Shown here piece by piece: positions 1 through 8,974 of a DNA stretch of 64,000 nt (the stretch's first letter is position 1; the number at the start of each line of letters is the position of its first letter). The translations under genes and the position numbers were made by a program. A model generated the notes under the pieces. It did no database searches. It was given only the letters and a program-made list of their open reading frames with translations, and had not been told where the DNA came from. Source of the stretch: Spirosoma linguale DSM 74 (GTDB lineage Bacteria; Bacteroidota; Bacteroidia; Cytophagales; Spirosomataceae); assembly GCA_000024525.1 (NCBI GenBank), contig CP001769.1, forward strand, positions 1,240,001 through 1,304,000. The letters run 5' to 3'.

Positions 1-346
1 GCACTTTCACGTCAGACACCCGAATGCCTACCTCTTCCTGTGCTTCCCGTAGGGCCGTGCGCGTGAGGTTTTCGTCAATACGCTCCATCCGTCCACCCGG
101 GAAAGCCATCTGCCCGGCATGAACGCCGTCATATTGAGGCCTGAGAATCAGGGGCAGATAAATCGAGTTCTGATACGGGTAAAAGCAAATCAGCACCGCA
201 CTCCGGCGCGTCCGCTCATTCGGTTTAATACCGAGCCGATACCGGGCTGTCGACGCCATTTTTTTATGGGCGTCTTCACCAGGCAAAGGCTTTTGTAAGC
301 GTTGGCGCAAATGTTCAGAGAAGGTGTGAAAGCTGGTGCCAATCAT
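1..346 (-). CDS. NUDIX hydrolase, CoA-pyrophosphatase type (partial)
   Basis: The gene reads leftward from an ATG at 344-346 and runs off the left edge, so only the first 115 codons are visible. The protein contains a Nudix box (GGRMERID... then TALREAQEEVGI) with the longer GG-R-x-E-x-x-D spacing typical of the UPF0035/NudL branch, which hydrolyses coenzyme A to 4'-phosphopantetheine and 3',5'-ADP. The FPGG just before the box is also characteristic. The E-E pair of REAQEE would bind the catalytic metal. CoA specificity is inferred from these motifs only. No signal peptide is seen; it is likely cytoplasmic. Confidence 0.8.
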   Translation of the reverse strand, partial: MIGTSFHTFSEHLRQRLQKPLPGEDAHKKMASTARYRLGIKPNERTRRSAVLICFYPYQNSIYLPLILRPQYDGVHAGQMAFPGGRMERIDENLTRTALREAQEEVGIRVSDVKV

Positions 347-432
347 TAGTCAGTTCAGGATTTATAGGTAACAGGTCAATCGGTCATTGGTTACATATGG
401 GAGTCTTGTTAATGCTTTTAACAACTTGAACG

Positions 433-456
433 TTGAAAAGTTGAGTCACTTTTCAA
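433..456. terminator. Small hairpin downstream of the FAD dehydrogenase
   Basis: A 9-bp perfect stem (TTGAAAAGT 433-441, ACTTTTCAA 448-456) with a 6-base loop lies 11 bases past the stop codon of the minus-strand gene ending at 467. No clear U-run follows on the minus strand, so it may stabilise an mRNA end rather than act as an intrinsic terminator. Confidence 0.35.
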
Positions 457-466
457 GAACCTGAAG

Positions 467-2044
467 CTACAACCCTTTTTTGTACAATTTAACTAATTCC
501 TCGGCACAGCGCTCTCCATCCATAGCCGCCGAGACAATACCCCCGGCATACCCGGCCCCTTCACCGCAGGGAAACAGGCGGCTGACCTGAACATGCTCGC
601 AGGTTTCGCGGTGACGGGGAATACGAACAGGCGAAGAGGTTCGGCTTTCAACACCAATTACCTGCCCATCGTTACTCATGTATCCACGCATTTTCCGGCC
701 AAAATCCCGCAGGCCCTGCCGCAGCGGCTGCGCTATATGGTCGGGCAGTACCTCACCCATATCTACCGAAGCCAAACCCGGCTGGTAGGACGTAGGCAGG
801 AGCTGGTTCGACACGCGCCCATCCACAAAATCAGCTATACGCTGGGCAGGTGCTGTCTGTCGGCCATCGCCCATCCGGCATGCCCACCGTTCGAGGTCCT
901 GCTGTAAGGCCAGACCAGCCAGCGGCCCTTCTTCGGCATAGGGTTGTAGGTCTTCGTCGGCAATGGCAACGACCAGCCCAGAATTGGCAAACTGCGAATC
1001 CCGGCGCGACGGCGACATGCCGTTAACGACCAGTTCGCCCGGTGCCGTGGCCGCCGGAACGATAAAGCCGCCCGGACACATGCAAAAAGAGAAAACACCC
1101 CGCTCAATACCTTTGAAACGGGTTTGTGCTACCAGGCTATACGACGCAGCCGGCAAATAATCACCCCGGGTTGGTCTGTGGTACTGGAACTGGTCGATCA
1201 GGCTCTGCTGATGCTCAATACGAACGCCCATAGCAAACGGTTTGGCTTCGATCAGCACATGTCGTTGGTGCAGCAGATAAAAAATGTCGCGGGCGGAGTG
1301 GCCCGTAGCCAGAATGACACCAATGCCCGTAAGTGAGTCCCCGTTAGCCAGCACGACGCCCTTCAACTCGTTACCGGCCAGAATCAGGTCCGTAACTTTT
1401 GTGTCGAACCGAACTTCACCCCCTGCTTTCAGGATACTCTCGCGGAGGTCCGTCACAACGTTGGGAAGTTTGTTAGTACCAATATGCGGATGAGCATCGA
1501 CCAGAATCTGTTCGGTAGCTCCATGCGCTACGAAAATTTCCAGTATCCGCCGAACATCGCCCCGCTTGGTGGAGCGGGTGTATAATTTACCATCCGAATA
1601 GGTTCCGGCTCCCCCTTCGCCAAAGCAATAGTTTGATTCCGGATTGACGATATGGTCTTTGTTGATAGCCGCCAGGTCACGGCGTCGGGCGCGCACATCG
1701 CTGCCGCGTTCCAGCACGATGGGTTTGATACCTAACTCAATTAGACGCAGAGCTGCAAACAGACCGGCAGGACCGGCCCCCACTACGATAGCCTGAGGTG
1801 CCCGGCTCACATCCGTTTGGGGTTTCCGGTAGTGAATGAGCGGGGGAGGGGTTTCTCCGGCATAAACGTCGGCATCGACTTTTACCCGAACCTGCCGGTT
1901 ACGGGCATCTATCGACTGCCGACGCTTACGCACGACGATATCGGTCGTGTTGGGCAGTGAAAGATGCGCTAAGGCCTGTTCCCGGAAAGTCGTTTCGTCC
2001 AGGGCCAGTTCGGGAGATAGGGTAAGGGAAAGTTGATGAATCAT
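467..2044 (-). CDS. NAD(P)/FAD-dependent dehydrogenase (COG2509-like)
   Basis: About 525 residues from the ATG at 2042-2044. An in-frame start at 2089 would add 15 residues that look like untranslated leader, because the family pattern begins near MIHQLSLTLSPE. A Rossmann FAD site (VVGAGPAGLFAALRL) sits near residue 85, after an N-terminal extension of the kind found in the 'uncharacterised FAD-dependent dehydrogenase' family. A second FAD motif (GEGAGYAGGI) lies close to the C-terminus. The conserved NYCFGEGGAGTYSDGKLYTR block is typical of COG2509. The substrate is unknown for the whole family. It is likely cytoplasmic and transcribed alone, divergently from the GH105 gene. Confidence 0.85.
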   Translation of the reverse strand: MIHQLSLTLSPELALDETTFREQALAHLSLPNTTDIVVRKRRQSIDARNRQVRVKVDADVYAGETPPPLIHYRKPQTDVSRAPQAIVVGAGPAGLFAALRLIELGIKPIVLERGSDVRARRRDLAAINKDHIVNPESNYCFGEGGAGTYSDGKLYTRSTKRGDVRRILEIFVAHGATEQILVDAHPHIGTNKLPNVVTDLRESILKAGGEVRFDTKVTDLILAGNELKGVVLANGDSLTGIGVILATGHSARDIFYLLHQRHVLIEAKPFAMGVRIEHQQSLIDQFQYHRPTRGDYLPAASYSLVAQTRFKGIERGVFSFCMCPGGFIVPAATAPGELVVNGMSPSRRDSQFANSGLVVAIADEDLQPYAEEGPLAGLALQQDLERWACRMGDGRQTAPAQRIADFVDGRVSNQLLPTSYQPGLASVDMGEVLPDHIAQPLRQGLRDFGRKMRGYMSNDGQVIGVESRTSSPVRIPRHRETCEHVQVSRLFPCGEGAGYAGGIVSAAMDGERCAEELVKLYKKGL

Positions 2045-2305
2045 TGTCAAAAAAGACCGGTATATACCGACAACACGGCTAAACAGCAAATAAACTGATT
2101 AAACGTATACGGTACACAAAAACGATAGGCGATTATCTTTTTTGGTAACAGGCATATACCATTTTGGGTTCTTTTATGGCAATTTCCAGCCCTTTTCTTC
2201 GGCTATGCCGCCGTATACAGCTTCATGGAGTCATTTCCTTTTTTGTATGTTTGGGTAGAATTTCCCTTGAGTACGTTATTCAGGGTAAAACACGAATTAA
2301 GTACG
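2045..2305. promoter_or_regulatory. Divergent intergenic region
   Basis: This 261-base AT-rich gap separates the FAD dehydrogenase (minus) from the GH105 gene (plus) and must hold promoters for both. A near match to the Bacteroidota -7 motif (TATCTTTT around 2135) is present but unconvincing. No operator repeat was recognised. Confidence 0.35.
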
Positions 2306-4240
2306 ATGAAGTTTAGTCTTTTGGGCAGTCTGTTACTTGTCGGCTACGCAACGCTGGCGCAGCCGACGGTTAACAAAGCCGCGCGCGATACCCCCTGGTC
2401 ACAACGAATGGTGGCTACGATCATGGCGAATAATGCCGATTCCATTGCTTATGTCAGGGAAGGTAAAGACGCGCGCTGGGAGTATGAAATGGGGGTGCTT
2501 CTCGAAGCTGTGGAACAGGTCTGGTACCGCACGGCTGATGATCGGTATTTTCAGTACATCCAGAAAAATATGGACCGGTATGTAAACGCCGACGGCGACA
2601 TCCGAACCTATAAAATGGACGATTACAATATTGATTTTGTAACCCCCGGCCGGGCTTTGCTTCTGCTTGCGCAACAATCGCTGCCGGGCAATGCAAAATA
2701 CCGGAAAGCCGCTGAGGTGCTCCGGAAGCAGCTTGCTCAACAGCCGCGTACGAAGGAAGGCGGCTTCTGGCACAAAAAGCGCTATCCGTATCAGATGTGG
2801 CTCGATGGCCTCTACATGGCCGAGCCGTTCTATGCGGAGTACACCCGCCTGTATGGCGATGAAAAGAACTTTGATGATATCGTCAACCAGTTTGTGTGGA
2901 TGGACAACCACGCCCGCGACGAAAAAACGGGTTTGCTCTATCATGGCTGGGACGAAAGCCGGGAGCAGAAATGGGCCAACAAGCAAACGGGCAAGTCGCC
3001 CAACTTCTGGAGCCGTTCTATAGGCTGGTACGTAATGGCGCTCGTCGACGCGCTCGACTATGTACCGCAGTCGCACCCGCGCCGGGGTGAACTGGTGGCG
3101 ATATTGCAGCGTGTAATGCCTGCCATCGTAAAATACCAGGACCCAAAAACTGGCTGCTGGTATCAGGTGACCGACCGGCTTGGCGATAAAGGAAACTACA
3201 TCGAAGCATCAGGAACGTCGATGTTTGTGTATGCGCTGGCCAAAGGTGTTCGGATGGGGTATCTGCCAGCATCGCTGGCGGCACCGGCTCAAAAGGGGTA
3301 TGCCGGTATTCTGAAAAACTTTATCACAACCGATGCCCAGGGCCAGATTCACCTCGAAAAGACAGTTCTGGTAAGCGGCCTTGGCGGGAATCCGTACCGC
3401 GACGGGAGCTATGAATATTATCTGAGTGAGCCACTGCGTCAGGATGATTTGAAAGGCGTTGGTCCGTTCATTATGGCCAGCGTGGAAATGGAAATAGCCG
3501 CTGAGCGAGGCATCGCCAAAGGGAAAACCGTGGCCGTCGACAACTACTTCAATCACGAGTTCCGGAAAGGAGTAAATGGTGAGCAGGAACCGTTTCATTA
3601 TACCTGGGAAGACCAGATGCATTCGGGCTTTTACTGGTGGGGAACCATCTTCCGGAATCTGGGTGCTAAAACCGCTACTATTTCGGGGGCGCCAACGGCC
3701 GCATCCCTGAAGGGAGTAGACGTCTACATCATCGTTGATCCCGATACGCCAAAGGAGACGGCGAAACCCAATTACGTTCGCGATGCAGATATCAACGCTA
3801 TTGCCGATTGGGTGCAGGCCGGTGGTACGCTGGTGCTGATGGCCAACGACACGTCGAACTGCGAGCATGTGAACTTCAACAAGCTGGCCGCTCGTTTTGG
3901 CATGCAGTTTCTGCCCAAAAACCGGAACATGGTACAGGGTACGCAGTGGGATCAGGGGACAATCTCGATTCCCGTCGGAGGGCAGTCTATTTTTCCGACC
4001 ACCCGGACGGTCTACATCAAAGAACTGGCCCCCCTCGCTGTGAAGGCTCCTGCCAAAGCCGCTGTGACCGACGGTGGCGACATTATCATGGGTGTGGCTA
4101 CAGTGGGCAAGGGTAGGGTCTTTGCCGTGGGTGATCCCTGGCTCTACAATGAGTATGTCGACGGTCGTCGTATACCTGCCAAATTTCAGAACTTCCAGGC
4201 TGCCAAAGAATTGGCTACCTGGCTGGTGGGTGGTAAATAG
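2306..4240 (+). CDS. Secreted GH105 unsaturated glycuronyl hydrolase with C-terminal DUF4350-like domain
   Basis: About 644 residues from the ATG at 2306. That start was chosen because it opens a clean signal peptide (MKFSLLGSLLLVGYATLAQP); an upstream in-frame ATG at 2225 would bury it. Residues about 30-390 match glycoside hydrolase family 105 (YteR/RhiN type), which removes the unsaturated galacturonyl residue left by pectate or rhamnogalacturonan lyases. The MWLDG motif supplies the expected catalytic aspartate (D167), and SRSIGWYVMALVD is also typical. Residues about 410-644 form a second alpha/beta domain resembling the DUF4350/glutamine-amidotransferase-like fold (GVDVYIIVDPD, DWVQAGGTLVLMAND), often fused to GH105 in Bacteroidota. 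The product would feed the hexuronate pathway encoded at 49469-56377. Its stop codon lies inside a long palindrome. Confidence 0.88.
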   Translation: MKFSLLGSLLLVGYATLAQPTVNKAARDTPWSQRMVATIMANNADSIAYVREGKDARWEYEMGVLLEAVEQVWYRTADDRYFQYIQKNMDRYVNADGDIRTYKMDDYNIDFVTPGRALLLLAQQSLPGNAKYRKAAEVLRKQLAQQPRTKEGGFWHKKRYPYQMWLDGLYMAEPFYAEYTRLYGDEKNFDDIVNQFVWMDNHARDEKTGLLYHGWDESREQKWANKQTGKSPNFWSRSIGWYVMALVDALDYVPQSHPRRGELVAILQRVMPAIVKYQDPKTGCWYQVTDRLGDKGNYIEASGTSMFVYALAKGVRMGYLPASLAAPAQKGYAGILKNFITTDAQGQIHLEKTVLVSGLGGNPYRDGSYEYYLSEPLRQDDLKGVGPFIMASVEMEIAAERGIAKGKTVAVDNYFNHEFRKGVNGEQEPFHYTWEDQMHSGFYWWGTIFRNLGAKTATISGAPTAASLKGVDVYIIVDPDTPKETAKPNYVRDADINAIADWVQAGGTLVLMANDTSNCEHVNFNKLAARFGMQFLPKNRNMVQGTQWDQGTISIPVGGQSIFPTTRTVYIKELAPLAVKAPAKAAVTDGGDIIMGVATVGKGRVFAVGDPWLYNEYVDGRRIPAKFQNFQAAKELATWLVGGK

Positions 4241-4294
4241 TGGAATGGGTGGTGTCGGGTCTGAGGACCCGACACCACCCATTCCACTATTTAC
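4233..4294. repeat. Perfect 29-bp palindrome spanning both convergent stop codons
   Basis: Arms 4233-4261 and 4266-4294 are perfectly complementary, with a TGAG loop at 4262-4265. The TAG of the GH105 gene (4238-4240) and the TAA of the GMC oxidoreductase (4291-4293) both lie inside the stem. It can act as a bidirectional transcription end, but it is much longer than a standard terminator and lacks flanking T-runs. See the findings for the class it belongs to. Confidence 0.9.
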
Positions 4295-6048
4295 AGCGTC
4301 CCCGCTTTCATTTGTTTCACGGCGTAGTTGGCAGCCCTTGCACTGAGGGCCATGTAGGTAAGAGACGGGTTTTGGGTGCTGGTGGAGGTCATGCAGGCTC
4401 CATCAGTAACGAAAACGTTTTTGCAGTGGTGAAGCTGGTTCCAGCGGTTCAACAACGATGTTTTGGGGTCATGTCCCATACGAACGCCCCCCATCTCGTG
4501 GTTTTCGCTGCCGGGTAGTCGACCGGTGTCCTGGGTGCGGATGTTTTTAAATCCGGCCAGGGTGAACATTTCGGTCAGTTGTTCGAAGTAGTCCTTCAGA
4601 ATTTTTTCGTCGTTGGCATCGTAGCCTACCGATACCCGGAGTTGCGGAATTCCGAAGTTGTCTTTCAGGGTAGGGTCCAGCCGCACGGTGCTTTCGGCTT
4701 TAGGGATGGTTTCGGCCATCATGGCAGAACCCACCTGCCAGTCGCCCGGCGTTGGATCGAGTAAACGCTGTTTCAGTGACGCACCGAGGCCATCCTGGTT
4801 TTGGATCGGTTCTCTCGACGCATAGAAGGTGGCGGCATATCCACGCAGAAAATCCGTTTCCTGTTTGTAAACATTTCTGAATCGCGGAATGTAACTGCTG
4901 TTGGGTCGGCGTCCGTCGGTCGTGAATGCGTTTAACCCTTCGTAGGTGCCCGACATACGACCCCGGTAACTGTGAAACGCCATGTGCGTACCCAATAGGC
5001 CACTATCATTACCCAGCCCATTTGGGAACCGGTTGGAGGTTGAGTTGAGTAAGATAAGATTCGTATGAAGTGCTGATGCATTCACGAAAATGATACGGGC
5101 GTGGTACTCCGTCATTTGCAGGGTGTTGGTGTCGATGACCCGCACGCCCGTTGCCTTGCCTCCCCCTGGTTTATTATCATCATAAATAATGGAGTGCACC
5201 ACCGAGTTGGGCTGTAAGGTTAGCTTTCCCGTTCGCAGCGCCCACGGAATGGTGGAGGCATTGCTGCTGTAATAGCCACCGTAAGGACAGCCGCGTTCGC
5301 ATAACGTCCGGTGCTGACACTGCGCGCGCCCCTGCCGAAAATGAATGTTCCGGGGCGTTGTCAGGTGAGCCGCCCGGCCGATGATCACGTGTCGATCCGG
5401 ATAGTGAGCCGCCACTTGTTTTTTGAAATGAGTCTCCACGCACGACATCTCGTGCGGAGCCAGAAATTCACCATCCGGTAGGGTCGCCAGTCCGTCTTTA
5501 TTACCCGAAATGCCCGCAAATTTTTCGACGTGGCTATACCATGGGGCCAAATCAGCGTAGCGAATGGGCCAGTCTACTGCAAAGCCATCGCGGGCTGGCC
5601 CGGTAAAATCGAAATCACTCCAGCGCTGGGTTTGCCGTCCCCAAAGCAGCGAACGGCCACCCACCTGATACCCGTGAATCCAGTCGAAAGGCTTTTCCTG
5701 AATGTAGGGCTGGTCGCTGTCTTTAGCGAAAAAGTGGCGGGTATCTTCCCGAAAGGCATAATTACGGCTGGCGATGGAGTACTCCTGCCGACTGGCGAGC
5801 GGAACCTGCCCCCGGTGCTCCATGTCCCAGGGATTCAGCATGGCAGTAGGGTAGTCGGTAACGTGTTTAACGTCTCTGCCTCGCTCCAGTAAAAGCGTAT
5901 GCAGACCGTGTTCGGTAAGTTCCTTTGCTGCCCAGCCGCCACTCATACCAGAGCCAATCACAATGGCATCGTAGGTGCGGGCTTTCTGGCTATCTACTGC
6001 TAAATTGACCATATTATCTAAAGAACGCGGGCTTATCTTCTTAACCAT
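4291..6048 (-). CDS. GMC-family FAD oxidoreductase (gluconate dehydrogenase-like)
   Basis: The protein has 585 residues. The FAD dinucleotide site is near residues 28-40 (DAIVIGSGMSGGWAAKEL), and the C-terminal block TSTSTQNPSLTYMALSARAA is typical of the glucose-methanol-choline family. The cysteine cluster CQHRTLCERGCPYGGY marks the subgroup related to the large subunit of gluconate 2-dehydrogenase. That subgroup normally works with a small subunit-3 partner and a cytochrome, and neither gene is adjacent. The start at 6048 is preceded by AGGGGAAG, a rare purine-rich site here. An internal ATG at 6012 is also possible and would sit close to the FAD site. No signal peptide is evident. The sugar or polyol substrate is unknown. 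Confidence 0.85.
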   Translation of the reverse strand: MVKKISPRSLDNMVNLAVDSQKARTYDAIVIGSGMSGGWAAKELTEHGLHTLLLERGRDVKHVTDYPTAMLNPWDMEHRGQVPLASRQEYSIASRNYAFREDTRHFFAKDSDQPYIQEKPFDWIHGYQVGGRSLLWGRQTQRWSDFDFTGPARDGFAVDWPIRYADLAPWYSHVEKFAGISGNKDGLATLPDGEFLAPHEMSCVETHFKKQVAAHYPDRHVIIGRAAHLTTPRNIHFRQGRAQCQHRTLCERGCPYGGYYSSNASTIPWALRTGKLTLQPNSVVHSIIYDDNKPGGGKATGVRVIDTNTLQMTEYHARIIFVNASALHTNLILLNSTSNRFPNGLGNDSGLLGTHMAFHSYRGRMSGTYEGLNAFTTDGRRPNSSYIPRFRNVYKQETDFLRGYAATFYASREPIQNQDGLGASLKQRLLDPTPGDWQVGSAMMAETIPKAESTVRLDPTLKDNFGIPQLRVSVGYDANDEKILKDYFEQLTEMFTLAGFKNIRTQDTGRLPGSENHEMGGVRMGHDPKTSLLNRWNQLHHCKNVFVTDGACMTSTSTQNPSLTYMALSARAANYAVKQMKAGTL

Positions 6049-6254
6049 GTACTTCCCCTTTTGTGCCCGGCACTCACAAGGATTGGCGCCCTCCTGGGGT
6101 CAGGTTTCGGTCTTTTTTAAAAGAAGGGCTTCACCAGAAAGCCGGATTTATTCCTCCAGATGTAGTATTTCAGCTATTTAGGCAACCAATTATACATTGT
6201 CTGTAAAAATTGCATAGTTTAGTAACAAGCCCTGTCTTTTCGAGTTAACTCCCT
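6049..6254. promoter_or_regulatory. Divergent promoter region (GMC oxidoreductase / acyl-CoA dehydrogenase)
   Basis: A 206-base gap between divergent genes. On the plus strand TAGTTTAG (about 6217-6224) with an upstream TTG resembles the Bacteroidota -33/-7 promoter at one mismatch. No clear regulatory repeat was found. Confidence 0.3.
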
Positions 6255-7463
6255 ATGCAATCCCCTTCCTTAACTTCGCCCCGGAATAAAGTCGACTCGT
6301 TTGAGTCGCCTGATTTCTATTGCCTGGATGACCTGCTAACGGCCGAACACAAACTGGTACGGTCCGCTGTGCGCAATTTTGTTAAGCGCGAGATTACCCC
6401 CATTGCCGAGGAATACGCCCAGCGAGCCGAATTTCCGAAGCATATTGTGCCCAAGTTTGGGCAGATCGGCGTGTTTGGTGCTACCATCCCAACCGAATAT
6501 GGCGGAGGAGGACTGGATCAGATTTCGTATGGTCTGATGACGCAGGAAATTGAGCGGGGCGATTCCGGGATGCGTTCGTGCGTATCGGTCCAGAATTCGC
6601 TGGTTATGTACCCGATCTGGGCCTTTGGCTCGGAAGCGCAGCGGCAGAAATACCTGCCCCGGCTGGCTACGGGTGAGTTGATCGGTTGTTTTGGCCTTAC
6701 CGAAGCCAACCATGGCTCCGACCCCGGCGGCATGGAAAGTAACTTTATCGAGCGTAGCGATTATTACTTGCTCAATGGCTCGAAACTCTGGATCACTAAC
6801 GCCAACATTGCGGATATTGCCATCGTCTGGGCCCGAAATGACCAGGGTAAAGTGCGTGCTCTGATCGTGGAACGGGGTATGGAAGGCTTTTCAACCGCCG
6901 AAATAAAAAACAAATGGTCGTTGCGGGCAAGCACCACGGGCGAGCTGATTTTTCAGGATGTACAGGTTCCAAAAGAGAATATACTACCCGATTCGTTTGG
7001 GCTGAAAAGCGCGCTCAAGTGCCTGGAGCAGGCTCGTTACGGCATTAGCTGGGGAGCGTTGGGAGCCGCTATGGAATGCTACGAGGTGGCCCGGCGGTAC
7101 GCACTCGAACGCATTCAGTTTGGTAAGCCCATCGCCAGTTTTCAGCTGGTTCAGAAAAAGCTGGCCGAAATGCTGACCGACATTACCCAGGGGCAGCTAC
7201 TCTGCTGGCGACTGGGTGTGCTCAAGAATGAAGACAGAGCAACCGTCGCCCAAATCTCCATGGCGAAACGAAGCAATGTAGAGATGGCGCTGCGGGTGGC
7301 GCGAGAAGCCCGCCAGATTCTTGGCGCAATGGGCATTTCGGGAGAGTATCCCATTATGCGGCACCTCATGAATCTCGAATCGGTAAGCACGTACGAGGGC
7401 ACGCACGATATTCAATTACTTATACTAGGCGCTGAGATTACGGGTATTCCAGCATTTAAGTAG
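6255..7463 (+). CDS. Acyl-CoA dehydrogenase, glutaryl-CoA dehydrogenase type
   Basis: The 402-residue protein matches the glutaryl-CoA dehydrogenase branch of the acyl-CoA dehydrogenases along its full length. Diagnostic blocks are GLTEANHGSDPGGMES, the second-half block QARYGISWGALGAAMECYEV and TYEGTHDIQLLILG. E381 in TYEGTHD is the expected catalytic base. R107 in MRSCVSVQNS matches the arginine that binds the distal carboxylate of glutaryl-CoA in the human enzyme, which supports a dicarboxylyl-CoA substrate. The reaction is FAD-dependent oxidation and decarboxylation to crotonyl-CoA in lysine and tryptophan breakdown. No other gene of that pathway is nearby, and it is probably transcribed alone. 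No electron transfer flavoprotein is encoded here. Confidence 0.88.
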   Translation: MQSPSLTSPRNKVDSFESPDFYCLDDLLTAEHKLVRSAVRNFVKREITPIAEEYAQRAEFPKHIVPKFGQIGVFGATIPTEYGGGGLDQISYGLMTQEIERGDSGMRSCVSVQNSLVMYPIWAFGSEAQRQKYLPRLATGELIGCFGLTEANHGSDPGGMESNFIERSDYYLLNGSKLWITNANIADIAIVWARNDQGKVRALIVERGMEGFSTAEIKNKWSLRASTTGELIFQDVQVPKENILPDSFGLKSALKCLEQARYGISWGALGAAMECYEVARRYALERIQFGKPIASFQLVQKKLAEMLTDITQGQLLCWRLGVLKNEDRATVAQISMAKRSNVEMALRVAREARQILGAMGISGEYPIMRHLMNLESVSTYEGTHDIQLLILGAEITGIPAFK

Positions 7464-7530
7464 GTTATTCGTTACTGGTTATCCGTTAGTGGGTGAATAA
7501 CGATTAACCAATAACCAGTAACGAATAATC
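7463..7530. repeat. Inverted repeat between convergent genes
   Basis: Arms 7463-7482 and 7511-7530 pair at 19 of 20 positions (core TTATTCGTTACTGGTTAT), around a 28-base spacer that contains partial copies of the same words. It starts on the last base of the acyl-CoA dehydrogenase stop and ends 6 bases before the glycosyltransferase stop. It could form a bidirectional transcript end; no T-run is visible. Confidence 0.8.
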
Positions 7531-7535
7531 ATCAA

Positions 7536-8762
7536 CTAACTTGCTTGCAGTTCAATGTCGTCGATAGGCCGGGCTTTGTTCCAGGTGCCGGCCGGGTTGT
7601 TTCTCCAGTAACGAACAAAGCCCTGAATACCGCAAATGCTCATAAAGGTGATGTAGAGTGGGAAGCCAACTACACTGAACCGTCTGTGCTTACCTTTTGC
7701 CCGATAGCCTATATACGAAAGGCTGTAAAACATACACTGAATTGCGAAAAGCAGAGTCCAAACAGATGATTGATTTGGCTGGGACTGCGCAGAGAAAAGC
7801 AATGCCAGATCGATGAGCAAAATCGAAGGCAGACAAAAAGGAGCTACCACCCACCGCAGCACCCATTGCGAAGTATAGTGAAAGGAAAGCCAGCCATAAC
7901 GGGTTATGTTAAGTAAATGCAGTAAACGCATTGTGGACTGGAAGCGAGCAGTTGACAGCTCAACTGCCCGCTTTAGCTCTTTTTCAATCGAATATACAGG
8001 TCGCTGCTGCGTATAGGCGCTGGGCTCGTACACTATTCGGTGTCCTTGCGCAACAAGGCGCATGGATAGCGTAAAATTAACCAGCAGCGTATCTGGCTCA
8101 ATGGCTTCATAGAGTTTAGTCCGCATCGCAAGTAAGGCGCTGACGGTACCAACGACTTTAGGAAACCGGGCATCTTGTTGGTACAAGTACGATTCGCAGG
8201 CCCGGAACAACTGGTTTTCCGGCCCCGAAGCTGCTTCATCGGTATCAGCCTCAATGTATTTTTCGCCTGCTACGACTCCTACCCGTTCATCCTGAAAGTG
8301 CCGGACCAGGTTACGGATCGTTAGCCTGTTTAGTTGCGTATTGACGTCGCTGAAAATGACAATTGGCGATGTAACAGTCTGCATCGCGCAATTCATAGCT
8401 GCGGCTTTGCTGCCGGGCTTCGATCCTCCCTGCACATCAAGCTGCCGCGCGCAGTCATCGCGTAACGATTCCATCCATTCCGTCGACCCATCAATCGATC
8501 CCTGGGTGATGAACAGAAACCGGAGTTTATCGGTAGGGTAGTCCAGCGAATAACAATTCTGTAGTTTGGCTGGTAGATTGACTATATGGTTATAAGCATA
8601 GATGACCAGGGTTACCGAAGGGGTGTAGTCGGAATGGTCTGCAATGACAGAGGTCCGTTTAAACAAATTCTGGATCTTAACCGCCAATAGGAGTAGGATT
8701 CCGTAGCCTGCATACGTATACGCAAGCAAACCTAAACATAAGATAAGTAAAAATTGCAACAT
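7536..8762 (-). CDS. Membrane glycosyltransferase family 2-like protein, probably degenerate
   Basis: The 408-residue protein has one N-terminal membrane segment (about 2-30), a GT2-like domain (about 45-270) and two or three C-terminal membrane segments (about 300-390). This is the layout of processive or polysaccharide GT2 enzymes. The nucleotide-sugar motif FSDVNT is retained. Two other motifs differ from what I know of close relatives: the usual DGSTD region reads TQGSIDGST, and the usual acidic pair of the (E/D)D-F-x-x-S-x-R motif reads VNFTLSMRL, removing the expected catalytic base. It may be an inactive or repurposed enzyme. It lies 212 bases downstream of a single-domain receiver in the same direction, so exopolysaccharide control is a guess. 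Confidence 0.7.
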   Translation of the reverse strand: MLQFLLILCLGLLAYTYAGYGILLLLAVKIQNLFKRTSVIADHSDYTPSVTLVIYAYNHIVNLPAKLQNCYSLDYPTDKLRFLFITQGSIDGSTEWMESLRDDCARQLDVQGGSKPGSKAAAMNCAMQTVTSPIVIFSDVNTQLNRLTIRNLVRHFQDERVGVVAGEKYIEADTDEAASGPENQLFRACESYLYQQDARFPKVVGTVSALLAMRTKLYEAIEPDTLLVNFTLSMRLVAQGHRIVYEPSAYTQQRPVYSIEKELKRAVELSTARFQSTMRLLHLLNITRYGWLSFHYTSQWVLRWVVAPFCLPSILLIDLALLFSAQSQPNQSSVWTLLFAIQCMFYSLSYIGYRAKGKHRRFSVVGFPLYITFMSICGIQGFVRYWRNNPAGTWNKARPIDDIELQAS

Positions 8763-8974
8763 TATCAGCTTATACCAAAGCCCCGAAAACAGATTGCTGC
8801 CCTACAGGTCCGAACAGTTTATAAAATACGTTGCTCCTGATTCGCCGGGTATTGATGGGAGAATAAACGCATATGGCCATAGCAAATCAGTCCCTTCGGC
8901 TAAAGGGAGATTAACTCACTTCCGAACAAGTTCGGCTATAGATGTAACGGGTGTTCAGACGAGTACTGCTGAAA
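8763..8974. other. Intergenic region without recognised gene
   Basis: The gap holds only a 6-bp hairpin (TCCCTT 8891-8896, AAGGGA 8903-8908) and an overlapping plus-strand reading frame that I judge spurious. The glycosyltransferase may be co-transcribed from the receiver gene upstream or use a promoter here; no TAnnTTTG match was found on the minus strand. Confidence 0.4.

Noticed and set aside
2399..3076. Long minus-strand open frame inside the GH105 gene (225 codons)
   Set aside because: It is fully antisense to a gene with clear family motifs, and its composition (many His, Arg, Ile) is that of a shadow frame.
3209..4282. 357-codon minus-strand open frame antisense to GH105
   Set aside because: No recognisable domain and it runs through the palindrome; GC-rich codon structure of the real gene keeps the opposite frame open.
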